64,000 nucleotides of DNA from Alphaproteobacteria bacterium (GCA_003139615.1 PLJH01000015.1:1-64000), one strand, 5' to 3'; counted from the stretch's first letter, positions 39,946 through 49,354 are shown. Notes: generated from the sequence alone by a model not told the origin. Numbers and translations: made by a program.

Positions 39946-40131
39946 ACGGAAACAGAACTCGAACTGATTTGCCGATCCGTTTCTATCCTTCCGACCTGCC
40001 GAGAGCTATTGCGGAGTTGCGCAGCCTTGCGAAGTCCGAACCTGCCCGGAAAATCCTGCCGACCTGGCCCGAAACGCCCCCCGGCAGCAACCCATCTCAT
40101 TGATTCTATTAGATTATTACTTGGGCTGCCC

Positions 40132-40147
40132 CGGCACGGAACTGGCA
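40132..40147 (+). promoter_or_regulatory. Sigma54-like -24/-12 promoter for flgI
   Basis: CGGCACGGAACTGGCA vs TGGCACGNNNNTTGCW (GG-N10-GC), 43 nt upstream of the flgI ATG. Confidence 0.5.
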
Positions 40148-40189
40148 AGGAGAGAAACGGCAAAAACTAACACAGAGCAGAATGCGCTC

Positions 40190-41320
40190 ATGGCATCGCG
40201 TCGTTCCTACGGAAAAAAGCTTCTGGCTGTCTTCAGCGCGGCACTGATCGCGCTGGTTCCGGTCGAGGCTCTCGCCTTTTCGCGCCTCAAGGACCTGATC
40301 GACATCGAGGGCATTCGCGACAATATGCTGGTCGGCTATGGCCTCGTGGTGGGTCTGAACGGGACCGGCGATTCGCTGCGAAACGCGCCCTTCACCCAGC
40401 AAAGTCTGACAACGATGCTCGAGCGGCTGGGCGTAAATACGCGCGGCGACACGATGCAGACCAAGAACATCGCGGCTGTCATGGTGACGGCGAATCTGCC
40501 TGCCTTCGCCGCCCAGGGAACGCGAATCGACGTTTCGGTCAGCGCGCTGGGCGACGCGACGAGCCTTCAGGGCGGAACCCTGCTGGTGGCGCCGCTTTTC
40601 GGTGCGGACGGCGAAATCTATTCACTGGCCCAGGGGCCGGTCGCAATCAGCGGATTCGTGGCGCAGGGCGCGGCATCCAGCGTAACGCGCGGCGTGCCGA
40701 CTGCCGGCCGCATCGCCAACGGTGCGATTGTCGAGCGTGAACTCACATTCTCTCTCGCAAGCCAGACCAATCTGCGCCTCTCGCTGCACAACCCGGATCT
40801 GACGACCGCCAATCGCATCTCCGACGCGATCAACGCCTATCTCGGCGCCGATGTCGCTTTGGTCAACGATCCGGCGACCGTGCGCATCAACGTGCCGGCC
40901 AACTACAAGAACGGCGTCGTCGGTCTGCTGACTGATATCGAGCAGTTGAAGGTCGACCCCGATCAGCCGGCAAAGGTGATCATCGACGAACAATCCGGCG
41001 TGATCGTGATGGGCTCGGACGTACGCATTTCGACTGTTGCGATCGCGCAGGGAAATCTCACCATCAAGGTCAACGAGACACCCGAAGTGAGCCAACCGCT
41101 TCCGTTCTCGAAGGGGCAAACGACAGTCGTGCCGCGGACATCGATCCAGGTCGACGACGGCAAAGGCAACAAGATGGCCGTGCTCAACGAAGGCGTGAGC
41201 CTGCAGCGCCTGGTGGACGGCCTGAATGCTCTCGGCGTCGGTCCGCGCGACATCATCTCGATCCTGCAGGCGATCAAGGCCGCCGGCGCGCTCCAGGCGG
41301 ATATCGAGGTGATCGGATGA
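40190..41320 (+). CDS. flgI: Flagellar P-ring protein FlgI
   Basis: SRLKDLIDIEGIRDNMLVGYGLVVGLNGTGDSLRNAPFTQQSLTTMLERLGVN...KNIAAVMVTANLPAFAAQGTRIDVSVSALGDATSLQGGTLL. Confidence 0.97.
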   Translation: MASRRSYGKKLLAVFSAALIALVPVEALAFSRLKDLIDIEGIRDNMLVGYGLVVGLNGTGDSLRNAPFTQQSLTTMLERLGVNTRGDTMQTKNIAAVMVTANLPAFAAQGTRIDVSVSALGDATSLQGGTLLVAPLFGADGEIYSLAQGPVAISGFVAQGAASSVTRGVPTAGRIANGAIVERELTFSLASQTNLRLSLHNPDLTTANRISDAINAYLGADVALVNDPATVRINVPANYKNGVVGLLTDIEQLKVDPDQPAKVIIDEQSGVIVMGSDVRISTVAIAQGNLTIKVNETPEVSQPLPFSKGQTTVVPRTSIQVDDGKGNKMAVLNEGVSLQRLVDGLNALGVGPRDIISILQAIKAAGALQADIEVIG

Positions 41321-41655
41321 GCACCGGGCTCGATCTTTCCGTCGCGACAGCGAACATCCAGGCAGCGCCGATCAAGGCGCCGACTCCAAGCGCCAACGAA
41401 ATGGCCGCAAAAAAAGCGGCCAAGGAATTCGAATCCGTCTTCATTTCCGAATTCATGGGGCAGATGTTCGAAGGTATCTCGACCGACGGCGAGTTCGGCG
41501 GCGGCGAAGGCGAAGCGATGTTTCGGCCCCTTCTGCTCGACGAATACAGCAAACAGCTTACGGCCCAGGGCGGTTTCGGCCTCTCGCAAGCCGTAACGCG
41601 TCAGCTTCTTCAGACCCAGGAAAGCCGCAATGTCCGCGCCAAATCCCAGAATTGA
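41317..41655 (+). CDS. Rod-binding protein (FlgJ N-terminal/CheL-like)
   Basis: KKAAKEFESVFISEFMGQMFEGISTDGEFGGGEGEAMFRPLLLDEYSKQLTAQGGFGLSQAVTRQLLQTQE. Confidence 0.88.
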   Translation: MSTGLDLSVATANIQAAPIKAPTPSANEMAAKKAAKEFESVFISEFMGQMFEGISTDGEFGGGEGEAMFRPLLLDEYSKQLTAQGGFGLSQAVTRQLLQTQESRNVRAKSQN

Positions 41656-42052
41656 ACGCGTAATCGCGTTGACCGACCGCCTTACCGAGGCGCTCAAGGC
41701 AGATATCGTTGCACTCGAACAGGGGCGCCCCCGCGAGATGCGCAGCATCGATCCGGAAACGCAGCAGCTCGCCGCACTTTATGGACGCGAAGCGAGCGCC
41801 ATCAACGCGGCAACGATCAGGACATTGCCTGCGCCCGTCCGCGCCCAGCTCACCGAGGCAACAGCGCGCTTTCAGGATGCCCTCAAACTTCAGCAGCGCC
41901 TGCTGACCCGCATGAAAAATGCGAGCGAAGGCATCGTGCGTGCGATCGCCACCGACGTCGAGCGCAAGCGCAACGCGACACGACCCTATGGCAGGACTCC
42001 GGCATCGGCAATGCGACCTGCGAGCGCGTTGTTATACAACGGCGTGGTGTAA
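41630..42052 (+). CDS. Flagellar protein, FlbY/FlgN-like
   Basis: IERVIALTDRLTEALKADIVALEQGRPREMRSIDPETQQLAALYGREASAI...LLTRMKNASEGIVRAIATDVERKR; overlaps the flgJ-like gene. Confidence 0.6.
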   Translation: MSAPNPRIERVIALTDRLTEALKADIVALEQGRPREMRSIDPETQQLAALYGREASAINAATIRTLPAPVRAQLTEATARFQDALKLQQRLLTRMKNASEGIVRAIATDVERKRNATRPYGRTPASAMRPASALLYNGVV

Positions 42053-42105
42053 GAGAGGCGCAGGCCGCTGCGCGTCTTCCAGTCTGCTTCTACAAAACAA
42101 AATTT

Positions 42106-45009
42106 CTAGGCCAGTGCTTCGGACAGCGCCGACGAAGACGAACTGCTGCTGGACGAACTGCTATTGAGCAACGACAACGCCACGTTGTAGTTCGACAATT
42201 GCGACGTGAGATAGGCGGGCGCAGTGCCGTTCGCATCCGCGTCAGGCGTAGTCGAGGCCGTCGCGGCCGGCGTGTTCGTCTGCTGATAGATGTTCTGAAT
42301 GATGTTCACGACATTCTGCACTTCGGCATTCGCGGCGCCTGCACTCGCCGACGATGTCAAACTGAGTCCCGTCGGATTGAAATCGAGACCGTAAACCGGT
42401 TTTGCCGGCGTCGATCCACTGCTTGTGTTGGCGGTCGTTGTCGCCGAACCCGATTTTGCCGGTGCCGTCAGCGTGCCTGCGGCAATGCCGAGTCGCGACA
42501 GCGCATCGAACCCGCTGGGTCCGGGAATGAGGTTGGCGGTGACACCCGGATTCACCGCGATTTTCAGCGTCTCGCCGCCATTGGCATAGGTGACGCTGGC
42601 TTTGCCCTTTGTGAGCAATACGTCGTTGATCTGATTGGCCAGCGACTGCAGCGTCTCATCCTTCGCAATCGTAACCGTGCCGCTGCTCCCGCCCGTGCCT
42701 TCGATCTGAATTTGAAACGAATCGCCGGTCTGCAAACTCGTTGTCGATTGCAGATAAACGGATTGGGCCGTTGCGACCGTGCCGGTCGGCAATCCGAGGT
42801 TATTGAGCACGCTGGAGCCGGTGGGGTTGATCGCCACCGCACTGCCCGTGGACTGCCCGTCCGAACCGCCGAATTGCTGTGTCCATTGCACGGCGCCGCC
42901 GGATCCGATCGCAGCGACGAATGCGTTGTTGACCCCCGCGACATTGCGGGACTGTCCCGTGAACGTACCTGTTGTCGTTCCGGCCAGATAAACCGTTCCG
43001 TTCGATCCCACCGTGACGCCGTTGCCCTGACTCGAGCCGGAATTGCCCACATAGGACACATAGTTTGCCGTGGCGCTCGTGCCCTGATCGGTCGCGTTGA
43101 AGACGAAGGCATTCGTTCCGCCGGTGCTTGCATTGGCGACTGTCGCCTGACCGTCGGCCGTGAGACTGCCGTTCGACGTCGTGCCCGTGACGTAGATTTG
43201 ATTCCCCGATACAGTGACGCCGCCGATCGAACCGTTCTGCATATTTCCAAGATTGATCTGCCAGGCCGGCGCAGCGGAGGTGTCGGTGCCGTTATATTCC
43301 GACAGAATGCCCTGTCCGTTCTGCACGCTCGCGACAACGAGATTGCCCGATCCGGTCGTCGCCAAAGCAGACACCTGATCACTGCCGGCGGTTCCGAATT
43401 GGTTTTCGGACGTGATGGACCCACTGGAATTCAAAGTCGCGACATAAGCGTCGCTTCCGCCGGAACTCGTTTGTCCGGAGCCGATGGTGCCTGTCATCGA
43501 ACCGCCGATGGTGACATTGCCTTGCGCATCGACGGTAACGGCATTCGCCTGGTTGGTGTTGAGAGTCGGGATTTGCGTAAGCCAGTTCTGGTCGCCGCTG
43601 GAATCGTAGGAGGCGACAAAGCTGTCATTGTTGCCGTTTGAAATGCCTGTGGTCGTCAGATTGCTTGTCGTGCTGCCCGCGATGACGACGCCCCCGGTGG
43701 GATCGAGCGCCATCGAATAGGCGCTCGCGCTGCCGGTGCCGCTGACAAGCTGGGTCCATTGCAGATTGCCTTGCGAGTCGTATTTGTTGAGATAAACGCC
43801 CTGGGTGCCCTGGTTCAGATCGCTCCCGAAATTTCCGGTGGCATTCCCCAGCACGTAGACATCGCCGTTCGAGTCGACCACGCTCGATTGCGCCGTGGTG
43901 TCGCCGCTCGACGGATCGACGGCCGTGTTGGAAACGACCTGTGGGGTCGACGACAGATTGTCGAGCTGAACGAGGCGACCTTGCTGGTCGGCCGGTGTCG
44001 TGGTCACCGAAGTTCCGCTCGAATTCGTCGTCGTGGAGATTGTGGGCGTGGCGACGCCCGACGAACCCGCGAGATAGAGCGAAGGCGTCGCCTGCGTGGA
44101 CGATAACGCAATCGTCTCGCCCGCACCCTGCTGGATCTGGACACCCCATGTTGCAGTCGATGTATCGTTGATCGATCCGCTGGTCATCGCAGTGCTGAAG
44201 CGCGTCGTAAATCCGGCGCTGGAAAGCTGCTGGTTGACGTAATCGACGATATTGCCGAGCGTCAAAGGGCCCTGGATTTGCGATAGATCGATCGGCACGT
44301 CCGTCAAGGTGCCGCCTTTGGTGACGGAAACATCGAAGCTCTGGCTTGCGCTCACGCCGGGCAGCGCGCTCGAAAGGTTCGCGTCCGTGACGACGGTGCC
44401 GCCCGAATAGTCGATCGGCGCAAACGGCACGGAGGCGGTGCCCGTCACCGAGGCGCTCGGCGTCTGCGTCTGCAGCGTGAAATTGTTGAACGTCGTCGAA
44501 TTGACGAAGGATTCGACCTGTTGCAGGCCCGTCTGGAAGCGTGAATCATAACCGGCGAGCTGACCTGCCGTCGCGCCGGGCTTCTGCGCGAGGCCGGCGA
44601 GTTGTGTGAGCGAATTGAAGGCATTGTAGAGCGTGAACAGATTCTGATTGTCTTCCGACGTGGTCGAGCTTGACTGCGACGCCGCGCTCAGTTGCGCTGT
44701 CGTCGGGTCGATGAAGTTCGTGGTCGCGAGGACCGCAGCATTTTCGGCAAGTTGCGAAGGTTGCGCTTCATTCCATGGCGGTGTCTCAGTCGATGTGCTC
44801 GGTGTCGAATTCGACGAAGAGCGTGTCGATGACGATGTCCGCTCGGCATTGGCGGCATCCGTGCCGGCGAAATAATCGAGTAGATCCGTCGAGGATATCG
44901 ATGGCAGCACGGTGGATGTCGAGCTGCTGGCCGACGTTCCGAACAGGCTCGTCGTCGACGTTGAAAACAACGTCGTCAGATATGACGGCAAGTTCCCTAT
45001 GGTCGACAT
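42106..45009 (-). CDS. Very large Ser/Thr-rich protein with SBBP-like beta-propeller repeats; FlaEY-like candidate
   Basis: Repeated units such as VVDSNGDVYVLGNATGNFGSDLNQGTQGVYLNKYDSQGNLQWTQLVSGTGSASAYSMALDPTGGVVIAGST; flagellar-protein-like flanks; poly-Ser C-terminus. Start 45009 or 45030. Confidence 0.6.
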   Translation of the reverse strand: MSTIGNLPSYLTTLFSTSTTSLFGTSASSSTSTVLPSISSTDLLDYFAGTDAANAERTSSSTRSSSNSTPSTSTETPPWNEAQPSQLAENAAVLATTNFIDPTTAQLSAASQSSSTTSEDNQNLFTLYNAFNSLTQLAGLAQKPGATAGQLAGYDSRFQTGLQQVESFVNSTTFNNFTLQTQTPSASVTGTASVPFAPIDYSGGTVVTDANLSSALPGVSASQSFDVSVTKGGTLTDVPIDLSQIQGPLTLGNIVDYVNQQLSSAGFTTRFSTAMTSGSINDTSTATWGVQIQQGAGETIALSSTQATPSLYLAGSSGVATPTISTTTNSSGTSVTTTPADQQGRLVQLDNLSSTPQVVSNTAVDPSSGDTTAQSSVVDSNGDVYVLGNATGNFGSDLNQGTQGVYLNKYDSQGNLQWTQLVSGTGSASAYSMALDPTGGVVIAGSTTSNLTTTGISNGNNDSFVASYDSSGDQNWLTQIPTLNTNQANAVTVDAQGNVTIGGSMTGTIGSGQTSSGGSDAYVATLNSSGSITSENQFGTAGSDQVSALATTGSGNLVVASVQNGQGILSEYNGTDTSAAPAWQINLGNMQNGSIGGVTVSGNQIYVTGTTSNGSLTADGQATVANASTGGTNAFVFNATDQGTSATANYVSYVGNSGSSQGNGVTVGSNGTVYLAGTTTGTFTGQSRNVAGVNNAFVAAIGSGGAVQWTQQFGGSDGQSTGSAVAINPTGSSVLNNLGLPTGTVATAQSVYLQSTTSLQTGDSFQIQIEGTGGSSGTVTIAKDETLQSLANQINDVLLTKGKASVTYANGGETLKIAVNPGVTANLIPGPSGFDALSRLGIAAGTLTAPAKSGSATTTANTSSGSTPAKPVYGLDFNPTGLSLTSSASAGAANAEVQNVVNIIQNIYQQTNTPAATASTTPDADANGTAPAYLTSQLSNYNVALSLLNSSSSSSSSSSSALSEALA

Positions 45010-45088
45010 CGATTCCGATCCCGTATTCAACCGGAACTATCCCCCCTTTCGCTTAACGCGAAGCTAAGCCGCACCTCGTCATTTGTGC

Positions 45089-45104
45089 TTAAGAGGCTCT
45101 TAAC
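45089..45104. promoter_or_regulatory. CtrA-like box TTAA-GAGGCTC-TTAAC
   Basis: Exact TTAA-N7-TTAAC in the divergent gap between the SBBP protein and the FlmG-like gene. Confidence 0.6.
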
Positions 45105-45128
45105 GACGGCGGGCGCAAAACGTCGAAC

Positions 45129-46658
45129 ATGACCGCTCCGGCGCTTGTCGATCCCTATGAGGAAGGCCTCCGGCTTTCGGCCCAGAACCGGTATGCCGAA
45201 GCGATCGATCGCTTCGAGCGTGCATTGCAGGATCGCCCGGACGATATTCGCGTGCTGTTTGCGCTGGGCAACACCGCACGTGCTCTCGGCATGGCAAGGC
45301 CGGCGCAAGAGTTTTTTAACCGTGTTCTCGCGCTGGAGCCCGGACGGATCGAAGCCCTCGTCAATCTCGCGAACCTGTTGCGGACCGAAGGAAATTTCGC
45401 AGCCGCACAGGCGCTGCTGAGCCCGGCGCTGGCTCGCCACCCGGACACGCCGGAATTGTGGCTCACTTTGGGGTCGACATTTCGCGAACTGGGCGATCCC
45501 GGCCGTGCGGAGGAGCATTATCGCGAAGCCCTGGCAGGGCGACCCGATTACCCGCCGGCTCTTGGAAATCTCGCCGATCTGCTCGCGGACCAGGGCAAAA
45601 CCGAAGAGGCGCTCGAGCTCTATGGGCGCGTACTTCTTCGCGAACCCAAGAACGCTCAAGCAAGGCTCAATCGCAGCATTCTCCATCTGCTGTGCGGCAA
45701 CCTGAAGGACGGCTGGCGCGACTACGCAGCTCGCCTGAAGATTTCCGGGAAGGCTCCGGTCTGCGATCACGGTCTGCCGCTGTGGAAGGGCACGCATCTC
45801 AAGCGCACGCGTTTGCTTGTCACGGCCGAACAGGGCGTCGGCGACCAGCTGATGTTCGCAAGCCTGATCGACGATCTTGCAACGCGGGCGAAAGACGACG
45901 GCGGTTCGCTGATCCTGGAGTGCGAGCCGCGACTTGTTCCGTTGTTTGCGCGGTCTTTTCCCGGCGTGACCGTGAAACCCAGCCAAATGCTGGTGAAAAG
46001 CGGAATCACCACCGCGCAATATGGCTGGCTCAAAGCCGCCGGCGGCGCCAATGCCGCAATCGAACTCGGCAGCTTGCCGCGAATCCTGCGTCATCGGCTC
46101 ACGCAGTTTCCGAATCCCAATGCCTGTCTCGTACCGGATGCGGACGAGAAGTCGCGTTGGCGTGAGACATTCCTGGCCTCAGGTACAGGGCCGATTATCG
46201 GTATCTGCTGGCGCAGCGGCAAATTGGGAGGCGCCCGCAACCTTCAATTTGCGCCGCTCGAAGCCTGGGGCGCGTTTCTGCACGACCTGCCGGGAATGAT
46301 CGTTTCGGCGCAGTACGACGCCGCGCCGGAGGAAATCGCGGCACTTGAAGCCTTGAGCGGACGCAAAATCATCGTGCCGCAAGCGCTCGACCAGAAAACC
46401 GAACTCGACCGCAGCTGCGCGGTGCTTTCGGCGCTCGATGCCGTCGTGACTGCGCCCACCGCGGTCTCGTGGCTTGCCTCCGGGGCCGGAGTACCGACGT
46501 TCAAAATTCTGTACGACACAAGTTGGACGAGCTTCGGAGAGAAATGCGAGCCCTTCGCACCGTCCTGTGTCTGCGTCATGCCGCGCGAACGTGGCGACTG
46601 GCGCGATACCTTTGCGCAAGCGTCAGACGCTATCCGTTCGCTGCCAGTGGCGAGCTGA
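45129..46658 (+). CDS. TPR protein with C-terminal glycosyltransferase-like domain (FlmG/FlbA-like)
   Basis: TPR units (FERALQDRPDDIRVLFALGNTARALGMARPAQEFFNRVLALEPG...); C-terminal LLVTAEQGVGDQLMFASLIDDLA...ICWRSGKLG...VVTAPTAVSWLASGAGVPTFKI GT-B-like. Confidence 0.75.
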   Translation: MTAPALVDPYEEGLRLSAQNRYAEAIDRFERALQDRPDDIRVLFALGNTARALGMARPAQEFFNRVLALEPGRIEALVNLANLLRTEGNFAAAQALLSPALARHPDTPELWLTLGSTFRELGDPGRAEEHYREALAGRPDYPPALGNLADLLADQGKTEEALELYGRVLLREPKNAQARLNRSILHLLCGNLKDGWRDYAARLKISGKAPVCDHGLPLWKGTHLKRTRLLVTAEQGVGDQLMFASLIDDLATRAKDDGGSLILECEPRLVPLFARSFPGVTVKPSQMLVKSGITTAQYGWLKAAGGANAAIELGSLPRILRHRLTQFPNPNACLVPDADEKSRWRETFLASGTGPIIGICWRSGKLGGARNLQFAPLEAWGAFLHDLPGMIVSAQYDAAPEEIAALEALSGRKIIVPQALDQKTELDRSCAVLSALDAVVTAPTAVSWLASGAGVPTFKILYDTSWTSFGEKCEPFAPSCVCVMPRERGDWRDTFAQASDAIRSLPVAS

Positions 46659-48447
46659 CGCGTCGTGCATTCAGGGCGGCGGCCAGGTCGGCCGCTATTC
46701 GAATGGCTCCATCCGCATCGATCGTTGTGATGCCGGCCGAGCGCATCTCGCGCCGGCGCGCCGGGTCGGCCAGCAAGGCCCAAACGGCGCGCGAAATGTC
46801 TTCGTCCAGCGCGCGTTCCGCAACGCCCAAAGATATGCCCATTCCGGCCTGCTCGAAAGCCGAGGCCGAAAGCGCATGATCTTCCGTGAGACAAAGATAG
46901 AGCGCAGGCACGCCATACGCCGCGAGTTCATAGGCGGTGACACCGAATGCCGCGATGGCCGCATCGCTTGCGGCATATTCCGTGGCGAGATCGCCTGCAC
47001 CTTCTACCGTTTCGAAGTGCGGCGCGAGAGCGACGATCCGACACGCAACGCGCGCGCCTTCCGTGACACCCGGACCGATGATGAAGCGTGCGCGAAACAC
47101 GGGATCGAGTTTCGCAAGAGCCTCAGCCGTTCGAAGTGTCAGGCCCGCGGGATCACTGCCACCCATTGCCACCAGGAGAGTCGGGCGCGGGAACGCCGCC
47201 CGCCGCGATGATGCGAGCTTGTTGAGGCCCAGCATCGCCCATTTCCAGCCGATCCGCGGAACACAATGCGTGGCGCCCCAATCGAGCTGATAGGCCTGCG
47301 GGACAGGCGGATAATATGCAATGTCGGCGGCAAGACGGCGATCCGAGCCGTCGTCGATGACAGACGTCAGCGCAACGTGGCGCGAAAGCCGATCGAGTTC
47401 GGAGCGATCAATTCCTTCGCGCATATCGCAGATCAACATGTCCGGCGCGCGCGCCTCCACCAGCCCGGAAAGGACAGCAAAGTCCTGAGAAGCGTCGGTA
47501 GTTATCGTTTCAAACCCCGCATCCCCCACGGGCTCCAGCGCATCTGCCGTACCATTCATGGCAAAGATCGAGCCGATGCCTTCGCGATCTCGTAACGCGC
47601 GGGCGAGCGCGACCATGCGCTTGACGTGGCCGTAGCCGAATTTTCCGCCGCCGTCGCAACGGATCAGCGCCAATCCGCCCGTAGCGGCGATCGGCTTTTG
47701 CTTCACATGCGCATTCAGCGCGCGCAATTGCGGTTCGCGTTCGAGTAGCAACAACAAATCCGCGAGAGATGCTTCGCCGGCCTTTGCGGCAAGGCGCTCA
47801 TGCAGAGTTTCAACGAAAGCGAGATCGTCCGGTGTGTCCACGGTCAGCCGGCCGCCGGCATGAGCAAGCGGCGGATAGGCCGGCGCACGCGCAATGCGAA
47901 CGAATTCGGGATGCAGCTTGAAATAGCCGGTGACATGCTCGCGTGCGACCGGATCGGCATGCGCATCCATCATCAGCTTGTCGAGCGCGCGGCGCGTGAA
48001 CGGATCGACGCCTTCGTGCCCGGTGACGGCGCCGTCTTCCAGCAACACATAGTCGCCGTTTTGCTCAAGCAGCGACGCCAGGAGATGATCGATGAATCCG
48101 GCATCGACAAAGGGTGCGTCGGACGACACGCGCACGATCACATCGGCGTCGAGCAATTCGGCTGCCCGCGCAAATCGCGCAAGCACATCGTCTTCCGGGC
48201 CGCGCACGACCGGCACGCCATGCTCGCGGCCGAACTCCACAATGGCGTCGTCGCGCGGATTGGTGGAAGTGGCAATGGCGATCTGCTCGATGAATTGCGA
48301 GCGCTGCAGACGATGGATGATGTGCCAGAGCAGCGGCTGTCCCGCGATCGGCTTCAAGACCTTGCCGGGCAAGCGCGTCGAGCCCATGCGCGCCTGGATA
48401 ACGGCGACGACGCGCAAATGATCGCTCGGTTCGGGGGTCAAAGTCAT
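46630..48447 (-). CDS. Bifunctional: SpsF-type cytidylyltransferase fused to PseG-like UDP-sugar hydrolase
   Basis: N-terminal VVAVIQARMGSTRLPGKVLKPIAGQPLLWHIIHRL...; C-terminal IRCDGGGKFGYGHVKRMVALARALRDREG...LLVAMGGSDPAGLTLRTAEAL...AIAAFGVTAYELAAYGVPALYLCLTEDH. Confidence 0.85.
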   Translation of the reverse strand: MTLTPEPSDHLRVVAVIQARMGSTRLPGKVLKPIAGQPLLWHIIHRLQRSQFIEQIAIATSTNPRDDAIVEFGREHGVPVVRGPEDDVLARFARAAELLDADVIVRVSSDAPFVDAGFIDHLLASLLEQNGDYVLLEDGAVTGHEGVDPFTRRALDKLMMDAHADPVAREHVTGYFKLHPEFVRIARAPAYPPLAHAGGRLTVDTPDDLAFVETLHERLAAKAGEASLADLLLLLEREPQLRALNAHVKQKPIAATGGLALIRCDGGGKFGYGHVKRMVALARALRDREGIGSIFAMNGTADALEPVGDAGFETITTDASQDFAVLSGLVEARAPDMLICDMREGIDRSELDRLSRHVALTSVIDDGSDRRLAADIAYYPPVPQAYQLDWGATHCVPRIGWKWAMLGLNKLASSRRAAFPRPTLLVAMGGSDPAGLTLRTAEALAKLDPVFRARFIIGPGVTEGARVACRIVALAPHFETVEGAGDLATEYAASDAAIAAFGVTAYELAAYGVPALYLCLTEDHALSASAFEQAGMGISLGVAERALDEDISRAVWALLADPARRREMRSAGITTIDADGAIRIAADLAAALNARRVSSPLAANG

Positions 48448-49310
48448 GCCGCAGGCTTCCAGGCTGCACGCATATGGCGCAGCGGACGCATGCCATCGAT
48501 GGGATCTGCCCGCCATTCGCGGTCGTCGATTTCAGACGGTTGCGGCTCCTTGAAGCCGGTGCCGTCCGCGATGAGGCTTTGACGGATTCGTGCGATGACT
48601 GGCGCGATTTCTTCCGGCAACCAGCAATGGCCTGACGCATATTCCGCGCCTTCACCGTCGAGATCAAGATGGAATTCCACGGCAGCGGCATCCCAATGAT
48701 GCACGGCGCGCTCGATGACTGCCGGCGTGCGCGTGTGATCCGACCAGCCCGTCTTGCATCCCGTGACCGCGCGGATAGCAGCAATAGCGGCGAGATTGGC
48801 TTCGGACGGCGGCGTCGGATAGGCCGACACGCAATGGAGTAGCGTGATGTCACGCGCGCCGGCGCGCTTCAGCGTGGCAGCCGCGGCGACGATTTCGTCC
48901 ATCGTCGCCATGCCGGTGGACAGCACAACCGGCTTGCCTGTCCGCGCACAGGCTTCCAGAAGCGGCGTGACCATCAGCTCGTAGGACGCAACCTTGTAGA
49001 AGCTGACAAAGGGACGAAGTTCCTCGACGGCTTCGACATAAAACGGTGTGCAGGAAAACGCAATTCCGCGTTCCGAACAGCGTTCAGCGAGCGGGCCTAG
49101 ATGGGCGACAGGCAGCTCCCATTCCATGCGGGCGCGGTGCTTGGCGCTCTGTACGAGGATTTCCGGCGCGAACATGCGCGCGATCTTGAACAGCTGGAAT
49201 TTCACGGCATCGCAGCCGCAATCCGCCGCCGCGTCCACGAAAGCGAGCGCACGCGAAAGGTCGCGAGCGTGGTTGCTCGAAGCTTCCGCAATGAAAATCG
49301 GCGTGTTCAC
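48444..49310 (-). CDS. NeuB/PseI-like nonulosonic acid synthase, no evident SAF domain
   Basis: GTG start; IFIAEASSNHARDLSRALAFVDAAADCGCDAVKFQLFK...IAFSCTPFYVEAVEEL...YKVASYELMVTPLLEACARTGKPVVLSTGMATMDEI...LLHCVSAYPTPPSEANL...GWSDHT. Confidence 0.88.
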   Translation of the reverse strand: MNTPIFIAEASSNHARDLSRALAFVDAAADCGCDAVKFQLFKIARMFAPEILVQSAKHRARMEWELPVAHLGPLAERCSERGIAFSCTPFYVEAVEELRPFVSFYKVASYELMVTPLLEACARTGKPVVLSTGMATMDEIVAAAATLKRAGARDITLLHCVSAYPTPPSEANLAAIAAIRAVTGCKTGWSDHTRTPAVIERAVHHWDAAAVEFHLDLDGEGAEYASGHCWLPEEIAPVIARIRQSLIADGTGFKEPQPSEIDDREWRADPIDGMRPLRHMRAAWKPAA

Positions 49311-49354
49311 GCAAATCCTCTCGATGGCCTTAACAGTTTTTAAACACCGGTTGG

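Noticed and set aside
42199-43641. 480-aa plus-strand ORF opposite the SBBP-repeat protein
   Set aside because: Antisense shadow ORF; Arg/Gly/Asp-rich, no start context or family signature.
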